The notes under the pieces are model-generated. The model worked only from the letters and a program-made list of their open reading frames with translations. It was not told the origin of the DNA and searched no databases. A DNA stretch of 64,000 nt, taken from NCBI RefSeq assembly GCF_017897595.1, contig NZ_JAGKIK010000002.1, positions 62,001 through 126,000 on the forward strand, in the 5' to 3' direction. A program made the position numbers and the translations under genes. The stretch is from Aquimarina sp. U1-2. Its GTDB lineage: Bacteria > Bacteroidota > Bacteroidia > Flavobacteriales > Flavobacteriaceae. Below are positions 26,879-36,025 of the stretch, one piece after another; positions within the stretch are counted from its first letter, which is position 1, and every line of letters starts with the position of its first letter.

Positions 26879-28282
26879 TTATTTATAGGTTTGTTTTCTT
26901 ATCCATTCTCCCAGTACTTGCAATGCTTTCGGCGAAAAGGTTTCCTGAATCATTCCATATTCATTTGGTAATCCTGTCTGGCTTTGCTGAAATAAATGAT
27001 TAAGCCTCTGCAACCTCACGATCTCAACCCTTTTGTTATTTCCCTTTTTGAATGCCGTTTCAATAGCGTGAAGATTGTTGTCTGGAAGTACTTGAGTGTC
27101 ATTTTCGCCCTGAAGTACCAGTACAGGGCATTTTATAGCTTGTAAGCATAGTTTTGGGTCAAATTTTACGAAAAAGGTAAACCAAGGGGATGCTAATTGT
27201 TCGACCATCATTTGTATGTATTGTGGTGTGCTTAGATGCTCTGGCTTTGGGTTCAATACATTTAGTTGTGATATCGAACCGGTAAGATGCTGTCTTAATT
27301 TATCTTTTAAGAGTTCTGGGTCTTCATTTTTTAAGATTAAATCATATGTAGTTCTATTAATCCCAAGAATAGTATCTATATTGGCTTTGGCTATGTTTGA
27401 TTTTTCTAGGATTTTTTGGGTTTGTGAAGCTAATACCCGATCACCACGTATCCCCGGAGTAGCTAATAACACTACAAAATGTATAGTGTTATTCTTTGAA
27501 GCCATCATACTGGCTACAAGACCCCCTTCGCTATGACCTACTAAGCCTATTTGGGTAGCATTAATTTCATTTCTTTCAGAAAGATAAGCAAAAGCCGATA
27601 CCAAATCATCAGCAAAATCTTGAGTAGTTGCTTTACCAAAGTTCCCTTGAGATGCGCCGACCCCGCGCTCATCAAACCGTAAAACAGCGATGCCCTGTCG
27701 TACCAAGTAGTCTGAAATTACCAAAAAAGGCTTATGCCCAAACAGTTCGGCATTCCTATTTTGAGGACCACTACCGGTAATAAGTAGTACAGCTGGAAAC
27801 ATGTTATCATTTTTACTGGGTATAGCGAGGGTTCCATAAAGCGTATCACCATTTTTATTGGTAAAAGACACTTCTTCATTTTGGTATGGGAACGGAGGTA
27901 CGGGTTCTTGCGGCTTGCGCACCTCTTTTGCGATCTCGCCCTTTTTAAGATCTAAAGGAAATTGTAGTCCTGCCTGTGTAAATGTACCCACAATAAGCGT
28001 ATCGTTTTTAAGTTGCCCCTTATAAGTGGCGCCTATATTTTTGATAACATAGGTAATCAAAGAGTCTTGTACGCTAGTGCTATCGACAATAATACCTGTA
28101 GCACCTTGTGCGGGGCTATCCATAATAGTTTTGTAGATACTATCTTTTTTCTGAATATGAAATATCAGAGGTAATTGCGAATTTTGTAGCTCTAATGATC
28201 CTGACCATGAGCCGGTCATATTCTGAGCGTTGCTAAAAAGAGAACATAAAAAGAAAACTACTACTGCACTTATCTTTTTCAT
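26879..28282 (-). CDS. Secreted alpha/beta hydrolase (COG1073-type esterase)
   Basis: The start at 28282 is chosen because it opens a clean signal peptide (MKKISAVVVFFLCSLFSNAQ); an ATG 19 codons upstream would destroy it. The protein has 467 residues. An N-terminal beta domain (GSWSGSLELQNSQLPLIFHI, about 25-130) precedes the hydrolase domain with LLITGSGPQNRN, FDERGVGAS, the nucleophile GHSEGGL, acid LQGENDTQV and catalytic His in LQRLNHLFQ. This layout matches exported Bacteroidota esterases of unknown substrate. Confidence 0.85.
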   Translation of the reverse strand: MKKISAVVVFFLCSLFSNAQNMTGSWSGSLELQNSQLPLIFHIQKKDSIYKTIMDSPAQGATGIIVDSTSVQDSLITYVIKNIGATYKGQLKNDTLIVGTFTQAGLQFPLDLKKGEIAKEVRKPQEPVPPFPYQNEEVSFTNKNGDTLYGTLAIPSKNDNMFPAVLLITGSGPQNRNAELFGHKPFLVISDYLVRQGIAVLRFDERGVGASQGNFGKATTQDFADDLVSAFAYLSERNEINATQIGLVGHSEGGLVASMMASKNNTIHFVVLLATPGIRGDRVLASQTQKILEKSNIAKANIDTILGINRTTYDLILKNEDPELLKDKLRQHLTGSISQLNVLNPKPEHLSTPQYIQMMVEQLASPWFTFFVKFDPKLCLQAIKCPVLVLQGENDTQVLPDNNLHAIETAFKKGNNKRVEIVRLQRLNHLFQQSQTGLPNEYGMIQETFSPKALQVLGEWIRKQTYK

Positions 28283-28396
28283 TGTATTTATATTTATTAA
28301 TTGTCCGTTATTATACCTAAAATTTAACGGAGAAGTCATCCTGAATTCGTTTCAGGATCTCATTAGGTTTATTTTCAATACATTGAGATGAGAAGC

Positions 28397-28450
28397 TGAA
28401 ACGAGTTCAGCTTGACGCAAACCGTTTAGGTTAAATTACGGATATTCATA
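28397..28450 (+). repeat. Direct repeat, right copy (TTCAGCTTGAC element) with hairpin
   Basis: GCTGAAACGAGTTCAGC forms a small hairpin; the following TTGACGCAAACCGTTTAGG and GATATTCAT match the copy at 25507-25575. It ends 21 bases before the XRE gene. Confidence 0.6.
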
Positions 28451-28470
28451 AAAATTTATAACTATTAGTT

Positions 28471-28826
28471 ATGGAAAATATACTAGAACATATCAAAACT
28501 ATTCGTAAACAAAAAGGATATTCGCATGAATATATTGCGCAAGAACTAGATATTAGCCAGGCGGCGTATAGCAAATTAGAAAAAAAGAAAGCAAACTTAC
28601 CGTAGAGCGATTGTATCAACTGGCAAAAATATTAGAAACGCCGACTGATGAGTTTCTAGATTCAAATTCAAGAAAAACAATCAATCAGGATTTAAAAGAT
28701 CAATCGATGTGTTATATTGAAGACCTGTATCAAGAAAACAAAGAAAAAACAGATAAAATCATCGAATTATATGAAGCGCGATTAAAAGATAAGGATAGGT
28801 TGATCGAAGAATTAGAAAAGAGATAA
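28471..28826 (+). pseudogene. XRE-type HTH regulator, frameshifted in an A7 run
   Basis: The frame from ATG 28471 encodes a Cro/XRE helix-turn-helix (IRKQKGYSHEYIAQELDISQ, AAYSKLEKK) and then hits TAG at 28606. One extra A in the run 28580-28586 would give LEKKESKLTVERLYQLAKIL and continue in the frame that stays open to TAA 28824, with a coiled tail (YQENKEKTDKIIELYEARLK). The intact protein would be about 118 residues. The defect may be real, a sequencing error or slippage. A palindrome and a RAYT gene follow. Confidence 0.7.
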
Positions 28827-28831
28827 ATGTT

Positions 28832-28868
28832 AGACCCCAAAGGTCTCAGAGACCTTTGGGGTCTCTTT
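28832..28868 (+). repeat. REP-like palindrome upstream of RAYT; possible terminator
   Basis: GACCCCAAAGGTCTC pairs with GAGACCTTTGGGGTC to form a perfect hairpin, followed by TCTTTATT. The stem core GACCCCAAAGGT is shared with the palindrome just after the RAYT gene at 29477-29513. It may also terminate the XRE transcript. Confidence 0.75.
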
Positions 28869-28903
28869 ATTATCCATTTTACAATCAATAAAATTTAGAC
28901 TAT

Positions 28904-29479
28904 TTGAAATATGAAACATTAGAACCCGGTCGGTATTATCACATATACAATCGGGGAAATAACAAAGAAAACCTGTTTATAGAAGAAAAAAATTATAGTT
29001 ATTTTCTTAATTTACTTAAAAAACACATCCTACCTATTGCCGAAATACATTGTTATTGCCTCCTGCCTAATCATTTCCATTTACTAATCAGAACAAAAGA
29101 GAATTTAGAAAGCAAAATTATATCCCAAGGGTTTTCTAATGTATTTAATGCCTATGCTAAAGCTATCAATAAAGGCTATGAAAGGTCAGGTAGCTTGTTC
29201 AAAAGAAAATTTTCCAGGATAAAAATAGAAGATGAAGCATATGTCAGGAATTTAATTTTATACATTCACACCAATGCCCAATACCATAAAATTACAGATA
29301 ATTTTCAGACATACCCTCATTCTTCATACGCTGCATTCCTGTCTGAAAAACCTACAAATATCTCTAAGGACTATATTTTAGAATTGTTTTCCGGAAAGGA
29401 AAATTTTATATCTAGCCATCAACAAAAAGCAGGATCACTTTCAGAAAAACTAAAAGAATATACCCTGGAATGGAAATAA
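28904..29479 (+). CDS. REP-associated tyrosine transposase (RAYT, IS200/Y1 family)
   Basis: A 191-residue single-strand DNA transposase domestication. The HUH motif is His57-x-His59 in CLLPNHFHLLI, and the candidate catalytic Tyr lies in FNAYAKAINKGYERSGSLF. YYHIYNRGNN at the N-terminus is the RAYT signature. The start is a TTG at 28904, because the only nearby ATG is out of frame. Palindromes with the same stem flank the gene on both sides, as expected for an enzyme that acts on REP sequences. Confidence 0.88.
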   Translation: MKYETLEPGRYYHIYNRGNNKENLFIEEKNYSYFLNLLKKHILPIAEIHCYCLLPNHFHLLIRTKENLESKIISQGFSNVFNAYAKAINKGYERSGSLFKRKFSRIKIEDEAYVRNLILYIHTNAQYHKITDNFQTYPHSSYAAFLSEKPTNISKDYILELFSGKENFISSHQQKAGSLSEKLKEYTLEWK

Positions 29480-29513
29480 GACCCCAAAGGTTTTCAAAAC
29501 CTTTGGGGTCTTA
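29477..29513 (+). repeat. REP-like palindrome downstream of RAYT
   Basis: TAAGACCCCAAAGGTTTT and its complement form a perfect 37-base palindrome whose first three bases are the RAYT stop codon. The core matches the upstream palindrome at 28832-28868. Confidence 0.75.
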
Positions 29514-29523
29514 AGTTAGATAC

Positions 29524-30159
29524 TTATTTCCTTCCAAAATCCGCCGGAATTTCACCCCAGGCTTTGGTTTCCCACTTAACAATTTTAGTCGTATACGTAT
29601 TTTCGTTAAGCCACTGTATAGCTCGATCTACCAAATCAAACATCGCCGCATTTTTTGTGGTTCTTTTAAGCTTTGTTTTACAGGTTTTTCGTTTTACCCA
29701 GCCAATCGCTATTTTAGAGTCTGAATATATAATACGATCACTGTTTTTCTTCTTTAAATAGGCCAGGCCATGCACAAGTGCTAAAAACTCTCCGATATTA
29801 TTAGTACCCTGTGCAAAAGGCCCTTGATGAAACAGCTGTTTTTCGGTCTGGGTATCAACGCCTCTATATTCCATTTTGCCAGGATTGCCACTAGATGCCG
29901 CATCTACGGCTATAGAATATAAATTAGGCTTCCCAATTTTCGACAACTGTTCAGCTGTAAGTGTCTTTTTGGGTTTGGTTTTTCCTTTATAATCTTCATA
30001 GTCTCCGTTGTATGCTTTTTTTGCAAGGTCAAATGAGTCAAACGACTTATATTTGGCATTTGCATAGCCTTTTACAGCGGCTTTACAATCGTCCCATGTT
30101 GTATAAATCCCGGGGCGGTGCCCTTCCCAGACTACGTAGAATTTTTCTTTTTTTGCCAT
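29524..30159 (-). CDS. rnhA: Ribonuclease H with N-terminal viroplasmin domain
   Basis: A 211-residue enzyme that cuts RNA in RNA-DNA hybrids. Residues 1-50 (KFYVVWEGHRPGIYTTWDDC, KGYANAKYKSF) are a caulimovirus viroplasmin-like hybrid-binding domain, as in RNase HI of eukaryotes and many Bacteroidota. The catalytic part begins at about 75 with SIAVDAASSGNPG and has NNIGEFLALVHGL and IYSDSKIAIGWV, supplying the acidic residues. It is monocistronic, downstream of the RAYT palindrome and convergent with it. Confidence 0.92.
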   Translation of the reverse strand: MAKKEKFYVVWEGHRPGIYTTWDDCKAAVKGYANAKYKSFDSFDLAKKAYNGDYEDYKGKTKPKKTLTAEQLSKIGKPNLYSIAVDAASSGNPGKMEYRGVDTQTEKQLFHQGPFAQGTNNIGEFLALVHGLAYLKKKNSDRIIYSDSKIAIGWVKRKTCKTKLKRTTKNAAMFDLVDRAIQWLNENTYTTKIVKWETKAWGEIPADFGRK

Positions 30160-30220
30160 TGTTTAGTTGTTAGTTTATAGCGGGTAGTGATAGGGTTACA
30201 AAGTTTCAGAGTCTTTCTCT

Positions 30221-30606
30221 CATCCCTCACAGAGAGCGAAGCGAACGCCCTCATCCCTCGCAAATTCAAAGACATCATGTCTACGACACTATAGTATATT
30301 CAACAAAAATTATGTCTTAAATCTCAAATATTCAAATACAACCTGATCAATATCCAAGTCAAATGTGAAACTGAAATTGTTAAAAAGTTAATGTTTAGCA
30401 AAAGTATTATTTGCGATCTCTACCCTTTCCGTCTCGCTCAGGGCGAGCCACCTTTCTCTAAGCCCTCTCCCCAAAGGAGAGGGAACTAGACATGCGTGTA
30501 AACTCCTCAAACCTTACAGAAAGCAAATCGAACGCTCTAACCACTCACAAACCCTACAAACTCACATCCTCATCCCTCACAGAGAGCGAAGCGAACGCCC
30601 TCACCT
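30221..30606. repeat. Pair of direct repeats in the RNase H/purN gap
   Basis: CATCCCTCACAGAGAGCGAA followed by GCGAACGCCCTCA occurs at 30221-30253 and again at 30571-30603. Between them lies a CTCTCCCCAAAGGAGAG hairpin near 30468. The 448-base gap 30160-30607 holds no gene. Confidence 0.65.
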
Positions 30607-30607
30607 C

Positions 30608-31174
30608 TCATAACTCCAATACTTTTTCTATAACGACAGGAAAGTGTTTATATTCTAATTGATGAATTGCCTGTGCCACATCATCTGCAGTATCTGCTGG
30701 ATCTATGCTGGTTTTTGCCTGAAAAATTATTGCTCCCTCATCATAATGTTCATTTACATAGTGGATTGTAATTCCGCTTTGATTTTCTTTATTTTGAATC
30801 ACAGCTTCATGTACATGACGACCATACATTCCTTTTCCTCCGTATTTTGGTAAAAGCGCAGGATGGATATTGATCACCCGATCAGGAAAGGCGTCGATGA
30901 TTCTTTTAGGAAAAATCCATAAAAACCCTGCCAGTACAATAAGGTCAGGTTGTGCATCTTTTAAAAGGTGAAGCACATCATTGCTGTGATAAAAAGATGC
31001 TCTATCAAAGTGTAATGCTTTTACGTTATGCTTATGTGCACGTTTTAAAACCTTTGCCTGTCTATTATTAGAGAACACGTGGGTAACTTTGGCAGTATTG
31101 CGCTCTTGAAAATAAGTAATAATGTTTTCCGCATTCGTGCCAGAGCCGGAAGCAAAGATAATGATGCGCTTCAT
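30608..31174 (-). CDS. purN: Phosphoribosylglycinamide formyltransferase (PurN)
   Basis: This enzyme transfers a formyl group from 10-formyl-THF to GAR in purine synthesis. The 188-residue protein opens IIIFASGSGTNAENI and has IVLAGFLWIFP, the catalytic block INIHPALLPKYGGKGMYGRH (Asn, His) and an Asp in NEHYDEGAIIFQ. Length matches the family. It is divergent from acpP with a 268-base gap, an arrangement often seen in Flavobacteriaceae. Confidence 0.95.
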   Translation of the reverse strand: MKRIIIFASGSGTNAENIITYFQERNTAKVTHVFSNNRQAKVLKRAHKHNVKALHFDRASFYHSNDVLHLLKDAQPDLIVLAGFLWIFPKRIIDAFPDRVINIHPALLPKYGGKGMYGRHVHEAVIQNKENQSGITIHYVNEHYDEGAIIFQAKTSIDPADTADDVAQAIHQLEYKHFPVVIEKVLEL

Positions 31175-31403
31175 AGTGTGAAAAGGTATTTAAAAATGAA
31201 TAGTAACTAATGTTTCTTTAAAATATAGAGAAACACTATCATAATAGATGTAATAGAAAAAAGTCAAGATACGTTCCATCTATAGTTTACAAAAAAAATA
31301 ATTATAATTCAATTTTAGGCAGTTAAAAGCCATTACTTTCCTATATTTGATAAAAACACAAATACATTTTTGCGGGATTATGGGGTTTTAAAATAAAGTT
31401 TTT

Positions 31404-31411
31404 TATTTTTG
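31404..31411 (+). promoter_or_regulatory. -7 box of the acpP operon
   Basis: TATTTTTG, 31 bases before the acpP ATG. A second candidate, TATATTTG, lies at 31342-31349. The leader is very A-rich (AAATTAAAATTAAAAACT), as is typical of strongly expressed Bacteroidota genes. Confidence 0.5.
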
Positions 31412-31442
31412 CCTCCTAAATTAAAAATTAAAATTAAAAACT

Positions 31443-31676
31443 ATGTCAGACATTGCATCAAGAGTAAAAGCGATAATCGTTGACAAATTAGGTGTAGACG
31501 AAAACGAGGTTGTAAATGAAGCTAGCTTCACAAATGACCTAGGAGCAGATTCGCTAGACACTGTAGAATTGATTATGGAATTTGAAAAGGAATTCGATAT
31601 TCAGATTCCAGATGACCAGGCAGAGAACATCGCAACCGTAGGTCAAGCTATATCCTACATTGAAGACGCAAAGTAA
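31443..31676 (+). CDS. acpP: Acyl carrier protein
   Basis: A 77-residue acidic protein carrying growing acyl chains on phosphopantetheine. Ser37 in [11 protein letters not shown] is the attachment site. Length and acidity are standard. fabF starts 18 bases downstream, so the two are cotranscribed. Confidence 0.97.
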   Translation: MSDIASRVKAIIVDKLGVDENEVVNEASFTNDLGADSLDTVELIMEFEKEFDIQIPDDQAENIATVGQAISYIEDAK

Positions 31677-31694
31677 TAAACTTCACCACAAAGT

Positions 31695-32948
31695 ATGAGC
31701 CTTAAGCGAGTTGTAGTCACAGGACTGGGTGCTTTAACACCTATCGGTAAGAATATAGAAGAGTATTGGGAAGGATTGTCGACCGGAAAAAGCGGTTGTG
31801 CTCCCATTACTTATTTTGATACCGAAAATTTCAAGACTAAATTTGCTTGCGAAGTCAAAAATTACGCTGCTACAGATTATTTTGATAGAAAAGAAGCGCG
31901 CAAACTTGATAAATTTGCTCAGTATGCCATTATATCTTCTGAAGAGGCTATAAAGGATGCCGAAATCGATCTTGAAAACGTCGACAAATTTAGAGTAGGT
32001 GTAATTTGGGGCGCAGGAATTGGCGGTTTAGAAACTTTTCAGGAAGAAGTGATTGGCTATGCCAAAGGAAATGGAACACCACGTTTTAATCCTTTCTTTA
32101 TTCCTAAAATGATTGCCGATATTGCTCCAGGTCATATTTCTATTCGAAATGGTTTTATGGGGCCTAACTATACCACGGTATCTGCTTGTGCATCTTCTGC
32201 CAATGCTATGATCGATGCCTTAAATTATATTCGTTTAGGACATTGTGATATTATTGTAACTGGAGGAAGTGAAGCTGCAGTAACCATAGCCGGTATGGGT
32301 GGATTTAATGCCATGCATGCCTTATCGACAAGAAACGAAAGCCCAGAAACTGCTTCTCGACCTTTTGACGCAACCAGAGATGGCTTTGTTTTAGGCGAAG
32401 GGGGTGGGGCTCTGATTCTTGAAGAATATGAACATGCCAAAGCCCGCGGTGCCAAAATCTATGCAGAAGTTGTGGGTGGTGGTATGTCTAGTGATGCATA
32501 TCATATGACAGCACCACATCCAGATGGTATTGGTGTAGAACGTGTGATGCTCAATTGTTTAAGAGATGCAAACGTGCAACCAGAACAAGTTGATACCATC
32601 AATACGCACGGTACTTCTACTCCGCTGGGAGATGTCGCAGAGTTAAAAGCAATCACCAAAGTTTTTGGTGACCATGCTCCTCATATCAATATCAATTCAA
32701 CAAAATCTATGACAGGACATTTGCTAGGTGCAGCAGGAGCTATAGAAGCTATTGCCTCTATTCTTGCTATGCAAAAAAGTACTGTGCCGCCTACAATCAA
32801 TCATACTACTGTAGACGAGAATATAGATCCAAATTTGAACCTGACATTGAATACAGCTCAAAAAAGAGACATTACCTATGCCATGAGTAATACTTTTGGT
32901 TTTGGAGGGCATAATGCGTGTGTGTTGTTTAAAAAATTAAACGAATAA
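31695..32948 (+). CDS. fabF: 3-oxoacyl-[acyl-carrier-protein] synthase II (FabF)
   Basis: A 417-residue condensing enzyme that elongates acyl-ACP with malonyl-ACP. The catalytic Cys is in TVSACASSANAM, with histidines in NTHGTSTPLGD and SMTGHLLGAAG. RRVVVTGLG-type N-terminus (KRVVVTGLGALTPIG) and the FGFGGHN end fit FabF. It overlaps rnc by one base (TAATG), indicating translational coupling. Confidence 0.96.
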   Translation: MSLKRVVVTGLGALTPIGKNIEEYWEGLSTGKSGCAPITYFDTENFKTKFACEVKNYAATDYFDRKEARKLDKFAQYAIISSEEAIKDAEIDLENVDKFRVGVIWGAGIGGLETFQEEVIGYAKGNGTPRFNPFFIPKMIADIAPGHISIRNGFMGPNYTTVSACASSANAMIDALNYIRLGHCDIIVTGGSEAAVTIAGMGGFNAMHALSTRNESPETASRPFDATRDGFVLGEGGGALILEEYEHAKARGAKIYAEVVGGGMSSDAYHMTAPHPDGIGVERVMLNCLRDANVQPEQVDTINTHGTSTPLGDVAELKAITKVFGDHAPHININSTKSMTGHLLGAAGAIEAIASILAMQKSTVPPTINHTTVDENIDPNLNLTLNTAQKRDITYAMSNTFGFGGHNACVLFKKLNE

Positions 32949-33685
32949 TGAATGTTATTCGCAACATATTAAATTCCCGCTCTGAAAAGAACGGGAATTT
33001 TTTTTCCAAAATTCATAAAATATTGGGGTTTAAGCCTAAAAATATTAGACCTTATGAAAAAGCATTTACACACCGCTCGTTGAATTTAAAAGATAAAAAG
33101 GGAAATGCTGTAAATTATGAGAGACTCGAGTTTCTGGGTGATGCTATGCTTGGCAGTGTAATAGCTGCCCATTTGTTCAAAGAAGTTCCCGAAGGTAACG
33201 AAGGCTATCTTACAAAAATGAGAGCAAAAGTAGTAAGCCGAAAGCATCTGAACGAATTGGGGAAAGACCTGAAATTAATTGAATTGGTACGAACAAATAT
33301 CCCAAAATCACAATTTGGTGTAAATATTCACGGTAATCTTTTTGAAGCGTTAATTGGTGCTATTTATCTCGACAAGGGATTTTCGTATTGTGAACGTTTT
33401 ATTCATGAAGCGGTAATCAATCCTTATGTGGATATTGAGAGTCTCGAAGGCCAAATTATTAGTTATAAAAGCTTACTGATTGAGTGGTGCCAAAAAGAGA
33501 AAAAAATTTTCAACTACGAAATTTACGAAGATACAGGCAAAGATGAGATGAAGCATTTTGCAGTCAAATTATGGATAGACGAAAAAGTTGTAGCAAAAGC
33601 CAGGGCTACATCAAAGAAAAAGGCTGAAGAAAAAGCTTCCAAAAGGGCTTTCTTTGCATTTCAATCCAGAATAACATCAACATAA
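32948..33685 (+). CDS. rnc: Ribonuclease III
   Basis: A 245-residue double-strand RNase that processes rRNA and mRNA. The signature ERLEFLGDAMLGSVIA lies at about residues 60-75, with a second acidic site in NLFEALIGAIYLDKGF. The C-terminal dsRNA-binding domain ends KARATSKKKAEEKASKRAFF. The start codon overlaps the fabF stop by one base. Confidence 0.96.
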   Translation: MNVIRNILNSRSEKNGNFFSKIHKILGFKPKNIRPYEKAFTHRSLNLKDKKGNAVNYERLEFLGDAMLGSVIAAHLFKEVPEGNEGYLTKMRAKVVSRKHLNELGKDLKLIELVRTNIPKSQFGVNIHGNLFEALIGAIYLDKGFSYCERFIHEAVINPYVDIESLEGQIISYKSLLIEWCQKEKKIFNYEIYEDTGKDEMKHFAVKLWIDEKVVAKARATSKKKAEEKASKRAFFAFQSRITST

Positions 33686-33744
33686 AGGCACCTTGTAGAA
33701 ACTCTACTACTCAATTTTTTTGTGAGAAACGTGCAAACCAGTTT

Positions 33745-33800
33745 ATAGCAAACTACCTCGGGACAGGCGTTGAGGTAGTGCACCCTCTAGCGGTGCGAAT
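33745..33800 (-). repeat. Inverted copy of the GAGGTAGTTT / GGCACC family
   Basis: AGCAAACTACCTCGGGACAG and then GCACCCTCTAGCGGTGC form an inverted relative of the elements at 59150 and 60830. It lies in the 289-base gap between rnc and the IPExxxVDY gene. Confidence 0.45.
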
Positions 33801-33974
33801 AAAGATACTAACTCAATCGTTTTCGTTTAATTTCTTTATCATTTATTAATCTTAATAGGGTATTTTATTTGTATATTTCACGTTGGATTATAAGTAAAAT
33901 ACTTTGGGAGCAATAGTATAGATGAAGTGTTAGCATATAATTTTAATTTCGATTATCCCATAAATTACTGCACG

Positions 33975-34544
33975 ATGGCCATTCAAAAGTTAGTCTTAGA
34001 AACCTTTGAAGATGATAGTTACGAACTCATAGCTATTCACAGTTCATTACCTTCGTACAGACTAGCTTTCTTATTAAATAAAACGCTGGGCATATCACTT
34101 TTCAGAAAGAAAAAAGATATCCATTTTAAATACAAAGACGGCATAGCGAATTTTCCGATATATCAATATGAAGATCACTTGCAGTACAACACTTATGCTT
34201 TAGTAGCTAATAAGTTTCGTAGTATGGTAGAGACAGATATACCGTCTTTGAACAGGTCAAAAAATAGCAGTAACCATACGTCAAGCCAGAGCGTATCTAC
34301 AATTACACCATCTAACAAAGCTGTCTCTGTGGGTTTATTTGCCGCTCAAAAAGATGCCTATACAACCAAATACTTAATTCCTGAACTTAAACATGTAGAT
34401 TATTTTTTAAAAATCACTGTAGAGTCATCTACTTTTTTGAGCAAACCAAAAGTTTCCAAAATACTTGATATTTCTCAAGTTATTACAGCGTATACAATTG
34501 ATTACAGTACACTCAAGTCAAAAAACAATTTAATATTAGAATAA
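33975..34544 (+). CDS. IPExxxVDY family protein
   Basis: The start at 33975 (MAIQKLVLETFEDDSYELIA) fits the family better than an earlier in-frame ATG. The 189-residue protein contains IPELKHVDYFLKI near residue 130, an exact match to the family-defining IPExxxVDY motif. The function is unknown; the family is confined to Bacteroidota and regularly precedes pyruvate kinase. Here its stop overlaps the pyk start by one base, so the products may be functionally linked. A low-complexity Ser/Asn stretch (SKNSSNHTSSQSVS) lies in the middle. Confidence 0.9.
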   Translation: MAIQKLVLETFEDDSYELIAIHSSLPSYRLAFLLNKTLGISLFRKKKDIHFKYKDGIANFPIYQYEDHLQYNTYALVANKFRSMVETDIPSLNRSKNSSNHTSSQSVSTITPSNKAVSVGLFAAQKDAYTTKYLIPELKHVDYFLKITVESSTFLSKPKVSKILDISQVITAYTIDYSTLKSKNNLILE

Positions 34545-35971
34545 TGCCAAGACGTAAAAGAACCAAAATTGTGGCAACTCTGGGGCCCGCTACGAGCCGA
34601 AAAGAAACCCTAAAAGAAATGATGGAAGCGGGCGTTAATGTTTTTAGAATTAATTTTTCTCACGCAGATTATAACGACGTTAAAGAGCGTGTAAAAATGA
34701 TACGACAACTAAGTGAAGAGCATGGGTTTAGCACTGCTATTCTGGGAGATCTGCAGGGGCCTAAATTGCGAGTTGGAGTCATGAAGGGGGATATTATTGT
34801 AACTAACGGAGATCTTCTTGATTTTGTAACAGGAAAACCTTTTGAAGGTTCGGCCAGTAAAGTATACATGAACTACGAGAATTTTCCGAAGGACGTAAAA
34901 GCTGGTGAGCGCATATTACTAGATGATGGAAAACTTATTTTTGAAGTAGTTTCTTCTAATCAGAAGGATACTGTAAAAGCCAAAGTAATACAAGGAGGCC
35001 CATTAAAGTCAAAAAAAGGAGTAAACTTGCCCAATACAAACATTTCACTTCCTGCATTGACCGAAAAAGATGTAAAAGATGCCATTTTTGCCTGCCAGCA
35101 AGAGGTAGACTGGATTGCTTTATCCTTTGTACGACATGCACAAGATCTAATGGAGCTTCAGGATCTTATTAAGAAACATAGTAAACATAAAATTCCGATA
35201 GTAGCTAAAATTGAAAAACCGGAAGGTGTCGATAATATCGATAAAATTGTTGCGTATTGTGATGGTTTGATGGTAGCCAGGGGAGACCTGGGTGTCGAAA
35301 TACCAGCTCAAGAAGTTCCCTTAATCCAGAAAAAACTAGTACTTAAGGCCAAAACTGCCAGAATACCGGTAATTATAGCCACACAGATGATGGAAACTAT
35401 GATCGACAGCCTTACTCCCACCCGGGCCGAGGTTAACGATGTGGCAAACTCGGTCATGGACGGCGCCGATGCCGTGATGTTATCTGGTGAGACATCAGTG
35501 GGTAAATACCCGGTGCAGGTAATAGAAACAATGACCAAAATTATTCGAAGTGTAGAGAATTCTGATTTGATCGCTGTTCCTCAAAATCCTCCACATATTA
35601 GAACGAATAGATTTATTACGAAGTCCATTTGTTATCATGCAGCGCATATGGCCAATGATATAGATGCAAAGGCTATTTGTACACTAACCAATAGTGGGTA
35701 TACGGCTTTTCAAATTTCTGCCTGGAGGCCTAGTGCTCACATTCTGGTATTTACGAGCAATAAGAGAATATTAGCACAGCTTAGCTTACTTTGGGGTGTA
35801 AAAGCTTTTTTCTATGACAAGTTCGTAAGTACCGACGAAACCGTAGAAGATATTAATAGTATCGCAGCCAACAAAGGTTTTGTTACCCAAGGGGATATGT
35901 TAATTAATCTCGCTGCAATGCCCATTACCGCTAAAGGAATGGTCAATACATTAAGGGTCTCACAAATTTAG
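34544..35971 (+). CDS. pyk: Pyruvate kinase
   Basis: A 475-residue glycolytic enzyme that makes pyruvate and ATP from phosphoenolpyruvate. Motifs: TKIVATLGPATS, VFRINFSHADY, IPIVAKIEKPEG (catalytic Lys and Glu) and LMVARGDLGVEIP, and VMLSGETSVGKYP. The C-terminal domain runs from about 355. It is translationally coupled to the IPExxxVDY gene and convergent with an ABC ATPase gene; no clear terminator is seen in the 54-base gap. Confidence 0.96.
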   Translation: MPRRKRTKIVATLGPATSRKETLKEMMEAGVNVFRINFSHADYNDVKERVKMIRQLSEEHGFSTAILGDLQGPKLRVGVMKGDIIVTNGDLLDFVTGKPFEGSASKVYMNYENFPKDVKAGERILLDDGKLIFEVVSSNQKDTVKAKVIQGGPLKSKKGVNLPNTNISLPALTEKDVKDAIFACQQEVDWIALSFVRHAQDLMELQDLIKKHSKHKIPIVAKIEKPEGVDNIDKIVAYCDGLMVARGDLGVEIPAQEVPLIQKKLVLKAKTARIPVIIATQMMETMIDSLTPTRAEVNDVANSVMDGADAVMLSGETSVGKYPVQVIETMTKIIRSVENSDLIAVPQNPPHIRTNRFITKSICYHAAHMANDIDAKAICTLTNSGYTAFQISAWRPSAHILVFTSNKRILAQLSLLWGVKAFFYDKFVSTDETVEDINSIAANKGFVTQGDMLINLAAMPITAKGMVNTLRVSQI

Positions 35972-36025
35972 GTTTTTATATGGGTAAAATGGGTTTAACT
36001 TGAAGTCTTAGTTTTGAGTTCAATA

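Noticed and set aside
28471..28826. Programmed frameshifting of the XRE gene
   Set aside because: An A7 run could allow slippage, but there is no stimulatory structure right after it and no second product is implied; decay or read error is simpler.
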